From: Metaphire vulgaris
Taxonomy: Eukaryota > Annelida > Clitellata > Crassiclitellata > Megascolecidae
Assembly (NCBI GenBank): GCA_018105865.1
Contig: CM030832.1
Location: 20,028,019 to 20,092,018, forward strand
DNA length: 64,000 bases
Direction: 5' to 3'
The notes beneath the pieces are model-generated. The model ran no database searches, had not been told where the DNA came from, and saw only the letters and a list, made by a program, of their open reading frames with translations. Positions 56,454 to 64,000 of this stretch are shown piece after piece. A program made the translations under genes and the position numbers. How positions within the stretch are numbered: the first letter of the stretch is position 1; the number at the start of each line of letters is the position of its first letter.

Positions 56454-57002
56454 AACGTAGGGCATACTGATTAATGTGGTAACTCGTCCTATGAGAATTG
56501 CGTGAACACATTACAAAAACAGGAAATCACAAGTAGATCCTGCGGAATAGCCAGGTTTTAAGTTTCTCTTTTAAGGTGTTGAGCGATGGAGAGAGTTGCA
56601 CAGGTGGAGGTAGACAGTTCACGCTTTCGACGCGGCCACAGAGAACTCGCGATCACCGACAGTTAGAAGGCGCATCCTCGGGGACGACCAGTGAGGTGGA
56701 TCGGAAAGATCTCAGGCGTTGCCGACCTTCCAAGTCAGACACACGCACCAGTTCAGTCGCCAGGTATTCAGGGCTGACACCGTTCAGGCATCGGTAGGCT
56801 AACAACGCAAGCTTGAAGTGGATTCTTTCTGGCTCTGATAGCCAGTGCACATCACGAAGCGATGGAGTTACGTGTTCACCTGGTGGAATATGGCAGATTA
56901 TACGAGCAGCAGCGTTCAGAACGGACTGAAGACGGTTGAGAAGGGTTTTCCGTATTCCGGCGAGGGTAGCATTGCCATAATCTAATTTGGTCAACGCCAG
57001 AG
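56453..57002 (-). mobile_element. CR1/L2-like 3' fragment
   Basis: The minus strand reads MTKLDYGNATLAGIRKTLLN, LQSVLNAAARIICH and HVTPSLRDVHWLSEPERI with the (ATT)n tail at 56403. Related to the 42998-44778 copy. Cut upstream by an RTE at 57003. Confidence 0.8.
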
Positions 57003-57763
57003 TGGCGAATTATGGCATCCATTTTGCTTTTCATAGCTTTCGGAAAAAAATACAACATGATGATTAATATTGATAAAACCAAGGTAATGGCAACAAAAGA
57101 CAAGAGCTGCAACATCAAAATTCAGAGTACAGTATTGGAACAGGTCAACACCTTTCCGTATTTAGGGTCCATCATATCAGACGACACTTCAAGCAAAGCC
57201 GACATAAGAAGCAGATTGAATAAAGGACGTGGGGCGGGAACATCATTAAACAAAATATGGAAAAGTCACAACATCCCTGTGAGCACAAAAGTCCGGTTAT
57301 TGAGATCAATGGTGTGGCCGGTCGCCACATATGGCTGTGAAAGCTGGACAATAATGAAGGAAGATGAACGGCGCATATAGGCATTAAAAATGAAAGGTTT
57401 AAGACAAATAATGAGAGTTTCCTGGAAAGCAAAGAAGACGAATGAGTGGGTAATGGATAAAGCAGGAGTTCAAAGAACCCTACTGGAAACAGTAAAGAAA
57501 AGAAAACTGAAATACTGGGGACATATTATGCGAACAAAGCAGGAATGTCTGGAGAAGGATATAATGCAGGGCACAATGCCTGGATCACGAAAATGAGGCA
57601 GACCAAGAAGAAAGTGGGGAGACAACATCAAAGAATGGACAGGACTCACTATCGAGCAGGCGATAAGAAGAGCAGAAGATCGTAAGATCTGGAAGATGAC
57701 AGTTCATAATGCAACCAATCTTCGGAGCGAAGACGGTTCAAGACAAGACAAAACAAGACAAGC
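57003..57763 (+). mobile_element. RTE-like 3' fragment with (CAAGA)n tail
   Basis: The plus strand reads INIDKTKVMATKDKSCNIK, FPYLGSIISDDTSSKADI, PVATYGCESWTIMKEDERRI, a stop at 57378, then KKRKLKYWGHIM and GRPRRKW. It ends in acaagacaagacaaaacaag. Confidence 0.8.
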
Positions 57764-57970
57764 TTTCGGACTGTCTTTGGTCACATAGGTGTGGTCAGCT
57801 TCGGCTATCGATGTAGACTGAACAGGTGATGACAGATTAACGTCAGCACAGGTTCCCGGGATGTCGATGAAGTCGACACCGTCAATCAATTTAAGTCTCG
57901 GCTTTGGCAGCTTTCGTGACGGCGACCTATAAGCAAAAGCACAACAATATGCAATCATAATAATCGTCAT
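57764..57970 (-). other. Unidentified open frame
   Basis: The minus strand gives SRKLPKPRLKLIDGVDFIDI then PGTCADVNLSSPVQSTSIAE, preceded by gcttttgcttatag (acceptor-like). It may be the 5' part of the CR1 copy at 56453 or a host exon. No family recognised. Confidence 0.3.
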
Positions 57971-58587
57971 CGTTTCAATCTAGAGACGTCTTAAAGGATT
58001 GCAGACCCTAGACGTTTGCATCCTCCATGTATGCAGGGGTCGGATGGATCCCATATTGTTTATCACCCCAACCCCGAGACGTGTCAAAAATACACAAAAA
58101 CTCGCCTATTGTAATGTAGACTTTTAAAAAATTACAGTGGAGGCATCCCAGACATCTGCAATATTTTCATAGAAACACTACATAATGTTGTCATCCCCAA
58201 CTTCACAGTTCACAGTCAGTAGTGTGGAGAAATTGTGTCGCGTTTGCGTTTATTATTATCGGCTACTGAAATCTACTGCGTTCAGCGCGTTGTAACTACC
58301 GGAAAATACGCTGTATACATACATATATAAGCTCACTATTGCCGTTTCAAACTTCCCCGTTTTGTTATTTAAGTTCAGTTTTGGCGAATTTCAATCGTAT
58401 ACATCGATTCCTGATTATTTAATCTGACTTGTTGTCGTAGGAATTAATTGTACGTCGATTATTTAAGGAGTTAGAGGTCGTTTTGTCGGAGGTCTTCGTC
58501 TGTCCGTTTAACGTTGCGGTATAGGGAAATCTTTGATCGCCTATAACTTAACAATTGAATGGATAGGTGGAATAAGGTGGTAAGTAC
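57971..58587. other. No feature recognised
   Basis: Intergenic sequence without a supported frame or repeat. Confidence 0.4.
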
Positions 58588-58771
58588 CAGTGGCGGCTCC
58601 GCCGGGAGGGGCCAGGGGGCCCGTGCCCTATTGAATGGCTGCCCCCCAGTGGCCCCCAGTTGGGACCCTATACTTAATGCTACATACATTAAACAACAAA
58701 TGGTTGGCCCCCATGATTAGAAGTTGCCACCCCAACGGGCCCCCACTTGCCAAATCCTAGAGCTGCCACTG
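58588..58771. mobile_element. hAT MITE with perfect TSD
   Basis: cagtggcggctcc...agctgccactg. gtaagtac is duplicated at 58580-58587 and 58772-58779. Same family as 3697 and 59764. Confidence 0.9.
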
Positions 58772-58989
58772 GTAAGTACGTTTATTGAATTTTGAGAAAT
58801 GGCGTTCAGAGTCAAAATTTGTATTTTATACTGGTATAAACAGTAAGGTGTGAAAATGATATAAATTTTTAATTACATTTCAAGAACTAGCAGTTCTATG
58901 TTGAAATCATTGTTTTTTATTACAATAATTATAAGCTATAAAAAACAATAATATTTAACGTAAGAAATGAGATTTTATCGACACACTCC

Positions 58990-59124
58990 CATAAGAAAGT
59001 CACTCATTAGGTCTAAATAACTTCAAAATCAGTCCATAGAAGTATGAACATTACTCTCATAAGAAAGTCATTCATTAGACTTAAATAACTTCAAAATCAG
59101 TTCAGAGAAGTATGAACATTACTA
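58990..59124. repeat. Two tandem 69-bp units
   Basis: ataagaaagtca followed by cattag...taaataacttcaaaatcag and agtatgaacattact, repeated with few differences. Confidence 0.85.
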
Positions 59125-59763
59125 AGTGATATTCCTCTATTTTGTATGACTTACTTGGGTATTTAGTTGCTTTATTAGTTCTTTCGTCTTGATTTGAACT
59201 CTAAAAGGATTCAGTGTTTCTATTTTTCTTGCTGAAAATTCAATTGTTGCTTATTAGATGCTGATTGATCGTTCAATGGTCATTCGGTGTTTGTCCTCGC
59301 CGACGTTAACTACATGCATAGTCGTTCTAATTGTTATCTTCTTAATTAAGTCTTTGTTCGAGCTCGTTAATTAATTAAATTCTTGATGTTCTGCTCGTGA
59401 TGAAATATATGCTTTCTCATCAAAGGTCGTTGTTCTTATTCACAAGCACGGGCTGTCTCAGACAGGGACGGGAACCCATGTTTATTAACGATTTCCCTCT
59501 TTGCCCTTAATTCTCCCAGGGGTAAAATAGGAATTTAGCAACAATAGTATATAACACTATAATTAATATAATATCCCATAGGCTAATAGCAAAGTCATCT
59601 TGTATAAGATCGGCTTTCTTTTGTGCCAGTAACGTATTTAAATTGAATCTGAGTAAGCATAGCAAACTAGTATAAATGCATAAGGTTTGTATTTGTATAA
59701 GAAAGTCATCTTCAGGTCAAAGGAATAATAGCGTGAATAGAGTTAATATAATATAAAGCCTAA
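59125..59763. other. No feature recognised
   Basis: AT-rich sequence, no supported frame or repeat. Confidence 0.4.
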
Positions 59764-59951
59764 CAGTGGCGGCTCCACCGGGGGAGCCAGGAGGGGCCCG
59801 TGCCCCCTATTGAGTGCCTGGCCCCCAGTGCCCCCCAGTTGGGACCCTATACTTAATGCTACATACATTAAACAACATATGGTTGGCCCCCCATGATTAG
59901 AAGTTGCCACCCCAACGGCCCCCCACTTGCCAAATCCTAGAGCCGCCACTG
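59764..59951. mobile_element. hAT MITE with perfect TSD
   Basis: cagtggcggctccacc...gagccgccactg. aagcctaa is duplicated at 59756-59763 and 59952-59959. 188 bp, non-coding. Confidence 0.9.
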
Positions 59952-59983
59952 AAGCCTAATATATGTCGTCCGTAACTTCCTAC

Positions 59984-60112
59984 GGAGAGTTTGCGAACAA
60001 GTTAAAGACGCACCTATTCAACATCTCGTTTCCACGTTTATTGTAAAGCACCCTTTACTTTGGCCCTTGCTATGTTACGGCGCTATATAAATTGTCATGA
60101 ACAATAACAATA
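59984..60112 (+). mobile_element. CR1/L2-like 3' end
   Basis: aagttaaagacgcacctattc (a KTHLF-type end), then ttacggcgctatataaattg and an AACAAT-rich tail. Confidence 0.75.
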
Positions 60113-60173
60113 TAAAATTGCGTGAATACCCTAACATAGAAGTTCTTTTGTAGACGCTTACTGCTAAAATAAC

Positions 60174-60496
60174 AAAGTATCATGCCAGTAAAAAGACAGA
60201 GGTCGGCCGAACAGAAGATGGGTGGACGCAGTGTTTATTCTAGCCACCTTGACATTGGGGGGAGTTTGAAATGTTTGGGGGACAAGATTTGTCTCTCCAC
60301 GCTTTGGGGGGGATTTTCATCCCCAAGCCAACATATACAAATTGGGGTTAAAACTTTGGGGGGAATTCCACTGGAATGGAATGGAATGGCTATAACAACA
60401 GCAACAATAGCATCAAAAGAAATAACTACCTGGACATGCCTGATTCATGACGTCACCTTATCTTCAACCTCTGAAGGAAAGAGGAAATGATGATGA
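60174..60496 (+). mobile_element. RTE-like 3' end with (GAT)n tail, interrupted
   Basis: Ends gaggaaatgatgatgatga. The middle (60235-60380) is a foreign gggg-rich segment. Little coding remains. Confidence 0.4.
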
Positions 60497-62040
60497 TGAC
60501 TGCTAAAATATATGCATAGTATTTTCAACAAGCAATCATTGTTCGTGTAGTTGCTGTAGTATATAGGCCTATGCGTAACAGTTTAAGATTTAATCTACGA
60601 AGGCAAGGCCACGAGAAACACTCATTAGTAGGCCTAACGTAGAAAGTCACAAGATTATCCAATGCTTAATCCGGATTACTTGTCTAAGATTCGAAATGTG
60701 TCAGATGTCGATTTTCACTCATCGTTGCAGAATGCATAGGCCGGTTTGCGCGTGATAACGATAGAACACCTTTATCTTGATTATTACGTTGTTTAATTGT
60801 TATTTGTTTTTCGCTTCTGCAAAACCTGCTCTTGGAAACGTCAGCGGCGAAGAAGCACAGCACTTCGACCAACTCCACTTTCTGTCCCTTCTGCTTTAAC
60901 TGATGTTACCTTGCAGCCAAGCTTTTCATTGTAAAATCAGCAATAAAGACATTTATGATGAGTGCTATAGCACAATTGTACAGTAAAGCCTTGTCTTTCT
61001 ACTCTCTGGTCATAGAAAAGGTATGACGCCCAAGAATGGTCGCCGTAAATTCAGACATCAGTTGTTCTTCAAGCATTCGGGCAAATCTTGTGGAAGAGGA
61101 TGCTTATTCTTCAAGTCTGACAACTTGCAACTCCTCAAAGAATAAATCAGATTAAGGTGTAGCGAATTTACAAATAATTGAGGGGATAATTTCGAAAGAA
61201 AGACTTCGCAATTTAATCTGGGTTCCTACCCGGTTCTGGCGTAGCATGCTTGTGAGAATCAGAAACAACAAGTCCGCGAATAAATATATATTCTTTCAAT
61301 CATCAACGTTCAAGGAACAATTATGCAATAAATAAGTTCGAGAACTAACTTTTCACGTTTCTTATCTCTAAACAATGAACGCTTCTTAACTAAAGAGTCC
61401 TAATGCTAAACAAACAATTTCCAATGACTTTATCTTAATCTATCAGTTAAGCAAGAATCAACAGGTAAGTACAGTCTATAAAATACATCTGCGAATAACA
61501 TCTGCTGCCACTATACGCAAATAAAATCTGCGGCCACTCATTCGCAGCAAAAGCTCAACTGTACTGTATATACAGGGTTTGCCCTACGCAACTGCCAAAG
61601 CTGAGGTGAAGCACTTAGGCCTCGAGAAAACACCAGGCGAAGCCAGCGATGAAGCACTTAGACCTCGAGAGATTCAGCCGAAGCTGACCGTCCGTTACAG
61701 ACGGGAGTTCATTCGAACTCATTTACACGCTCAGCTCTCGATCTTTTATAGAAAATAAAAGGAGAGGCTAAAGAAATGGAAACATTAACCAATGGAAATC
61801 GTCCTATCGACTACATTCGTCTCTATAGCCAATCAACAACGGCGTAATAATCGAAATTAGGTCAGTGAGCTTTCCGTATTCGCTCAATGTTAAATATTTG
61901 ACGAGTTCTTACGAGCGAATTAAATAACAACTGCTTATAAAACTTATACCCTCGGATGCACGAGAAAATTACCTTTGAGCGAAGGATACATTCATATTTC
62001 TAGCACTTATAGTTATTAAGTTATGAGCGGCCAAAGATTC
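60497..62040. other. No gene recognised
   Basis: AT-rich sequence. A short direct repeat gaagcacttaggcctcgaga occurs at about 61608 and 61651. No supported coding frame. Confidence 0.45.
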
Positions 62041-62467
62041 TCCTCGACCCACACGTTCATCATCTTACCTCACTCTGTCGCGCCCACTCAATCAGTCATC
62101 TCTGAAAATTTGCAACCGTGCCTTCTCATACGCCTCACCTGAACTTTGGAACTCGATCCCAGCTTCCCTCCGCAGTCTTGGACACTTTCAAACAATTTAA
62201 TCTGAATCCTCATTAACTATAATTCCTGCACTATCTCCTCAAGTCTTCAGGTCCAAGCTTAAATCACTACTTTTTTCTAAAATGATATCCTCCATAGCTG
62301 TAACAACCTAGCCTCACTGCCCTTTGGATGTTGACTATTGCCTGGCTGATAACATACCTTCCCCAAAGCTATTTTAAGAGAGGCTGAGAGTCTAATAATA
62401 AGCAGCTACTGTTGTGCTGTTTTTCAAGGCGCTATAGAAATCCACGAGATTTTACTTTACTTTACTC
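62041..62467 (+). mobile_element. CR1/L2-like 3' end with (TTTAC)n tail
   Basis: Reverse complement of 44785-45190. Coding relics include FAYASPELWNSIPASLRSLG; the end is aaggcgctatagaaatccac plus a ttttactttactttact tail. Confidence 0.75.
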
Positions 62468-62493
62468 CTATACCGTTATGTTAAATGTCCAGG

Positions 62494-62527
62494 CGGGCGC
62501 TTATAATATAATATAATATATAATATA
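62494..62527. repeat. (ATAAT)n microsatellite
   Basis: ataatataatataatat run. Confidence 0.85.
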
Positions 62528-62567
62528 ACAAGGTTTAAAGTGGCTCAGTAGGGAATGCCCCGTGTGA

Positions 62568-63600
62568 GAACCACTGTTGTTCCCGTCCAATCTAATATCC
62601 TAAACTACTGAGGTTTATTTTGAACTCGTTTACAGTTGTAGCCGTTACTATCCCCTCATCCAGTTCATTTCATCTGTCCACCACTCTTGCACTAAAAAAT
62701 GCTGTTTATGTCTCCCAACCCGTTTCTTGAACAGTTTCATGCTGCGTCTTCTGGTTCGATCATACTGCTTCATTGTAAAGAATCTTTCTCTTGGCATTTC
62801 CACTTTGTTAGTATTTTGTATGTCTCGATCAAATCCCCCTCTCTCTCTCTCTCTCTCTCTCTCCTTTTTTCCAGGGTTGTCAATCCACAGTGATTTAGCC
62901 TTTCCTCATAGGTTAGTTTATGATATCCATTGATCATCTTTGTTGCTATGTGTTGCCCTCTTTCTAAGGTCTCTATGTATTTCTTCAGGAATGGACACCA
63001 TGCTTGAACACAATACTCTAAATGTGGGCGTACCAATGTTTTGTAAAGTCTTATTATTACATGCTTCTCTCTGCTCACTATCGTTCTTTTGATCATACAT
63101 AGAATTTTGTTGGCCTTCTTAGCTGCCTCTGCACATTGCCTAGCTGTTATGCATGATGACCCATAGATCTTTCTCCTCGTTTGTAACTTTTAGTCCCTTC
63201 CCACATAACTTAAATTCATGATCTGTTCCCTTCTTCCCAATGTGCATCACCGAGCATTTTTATCTGTATTAAAAAGCATTTGCCAATCTGCCGACCACTG
63301 GGATAGTCTATTAAGGTCTTTTTGTAAAATATTTGCTTCTGCTTCACCATCACTCTGCCCACACAGTTTTGTGTCATCAGCGAATTTTGAAATTTTTGAC
63401 ATTATATCATCATCGGTGTCGTTGATGTATATTAAAAACAATAGAGGTCTCAACACTGAACCTTGTGGCACCCCACTTATGACCTCAGCCCAATCTGAAT
63501 ACTTGCCTCTTATACCAACCTTCTGTCTTCTGCTCTGCAGCCAATTTTTTATCCATCCAAGAACTTTACCTCTAATCAGGGTGTTTTTTAACATGTTGAC
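62568..63600 (-). mobile_element. CR1-like retrotransposon of a second lineage
   Basis: The minus strand reads VLGWIKNWLQSRRQKVGIRG, EVISGVPQGSVLRPLLFLIY, the catalytic ISKFADDTKLC, then LYKTLVRPHLEYCVQAWCPF and HKLTYEERLNHCGLTTLEKR. The FADDTKL box and these blocks differ from the YADD copies above and resemble the CR1 type known from vertebrates. A (CT)n run at 62839-62863 adds alternating Arg/Glu codons. Frameshift near 63100. Confidence 0.75.
62839..62863. repeat. (CT)n microsatellite within RT frame
   Basis: Dinucleotide expansion inside the CR1-like C-terminal coding part. Confidence 0.9.
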
Positions 63601-64000
63601 TACGGGGGCCGCGGCCCCCCAGTAGTTTTCCTGGCCCCCGCAGTAATTATGGTGGCCCCCCTTTCATAAAAAGGCCCCCTAGAGGTTATTCCTAGTTTTT
63701 CGCCTTTGGGCGTTGGGCAGTCTTTTAAGACATTGTTTCCCAAACTGTGGGTCGCAAGTCGCAACCCAAAAGTGGGTCACGAAGCTTTGGCAAGTGGCCA
63801 AATTCCCTCGGATTTTTAACGGATACATAGCATTTGACCACAGTTGGGCTATAACCAGCGGTCGTATGACTCGTATCTCACTCATCACTCGCTCACTGCT
63901 GCAGATAGCCAACTAGGCAACTACGGTCGTTGTGGCCTTGTGGGTGCCAAGCACAGACCGTGGTTAGTCTGCGGATTAACCGAGGATACCTGATCTCTCT
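63600..64000. mobile_element. hAT-like terminal fragments
   Basis: A ggcccccc-rich scrap (63605-63690), then cattgtttcccaaactgtgg with gtcgcaagtcgcaaccc at about 63731, a familiar hAT MITE start. The right end is outside the window. Confidence 0.4.

Noticed and set aside
1..64000. A defence island, biosynthetic cluster or other multi-gene system
   Set aside because: Nearly all coding similarity is to RTE, CR1/L2, hAT or mariner relics; only one host gene candidate is visible.
1..64000. tRNA genes
   Set aside because: I looked for A and B box pairs by eye (for example aacgagttcgatttgaatc near 2860) and found none that would fold; a tRNA search program was not available.

Overview
The window is a piece of a metazoan nuclear genome made almost entirely of transposable elements. 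Supporting evidence: dozens of broken non-LTR retrotransposon fragments of two kinds (CR1/L2-like and RTE-like), many hAT-type DNA transposons with 8-bp target duplications, abundant microsatellites, GT-AG splice signals around one non-repeat open frame, and no bacterial-style operons. A 5S rRNA-derived SINE-like stretch and the frequent word taggcct fit a marine invertebrate, possibly a deuterostome. The phylum is a guess; I cannot identify the species.

Layout. 1-3142: three DNA elements (a TTAA-flanked element, a hAT relic with a decayed BED finger, a TA-flanked element). 3290-12050: one RTE-like element on the minus strand, interrupted by a hAT element carrying (AAGGAC)n arrays and by CR1/L2 insertions, with about 2.93 kb of it duplicated in tandem (4193-7118 and 7134-10051). 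12050-18047: CR1 fragments, a 1.75-kb TA-flanked DNA element and unrecognised sequence. 18048-18199 and 32158-34561 are two phase-compatible plus-strand exons of one unrecognised, probably nuclear protein. A short terminal exon at 48350 is possible. The 14-kb intron holds nested CR1, RTE, TTAA, long-inverted-repeat and LTR elements.

34662-39127 is a hAT element (8-bp duplication) swollen by two CR1 copies, one of which holds a further 8-bp-duplication element (37301-38091). 39281-46066 is a patchwork of RTE and CR1 fragments with a large inverted duplication (40915-42232). 46530-46800 resembles a 5S-derived SINE head. 46863-48305 is a second BED-type hAT relic with an RTE insertion. 49009-51432 is a hAT element with a second hAT inside its terminus and a CR1 inside its body. 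51720-53366 is a mariner-like element with roughly 215-bp terminal inverted repeats, disrupted by a 666-bp LTR retrotransposon in miniature (52147-52812) that has two 222-bp LTRs, a primer-binding site, a polypurine tract and a 5-bp target duplication. The rest holds a Harbinger-like MITE, two hAT MITEs with perfect duplications, more CR1/RTE ends, and stretches where I recognise nothing.

Apart from the split gene, nothing looks like a working host pathway. The elements relate to one another by nesting, which gives a relative order of insertion. No boundary was verified by alignment software; all were read by eye.
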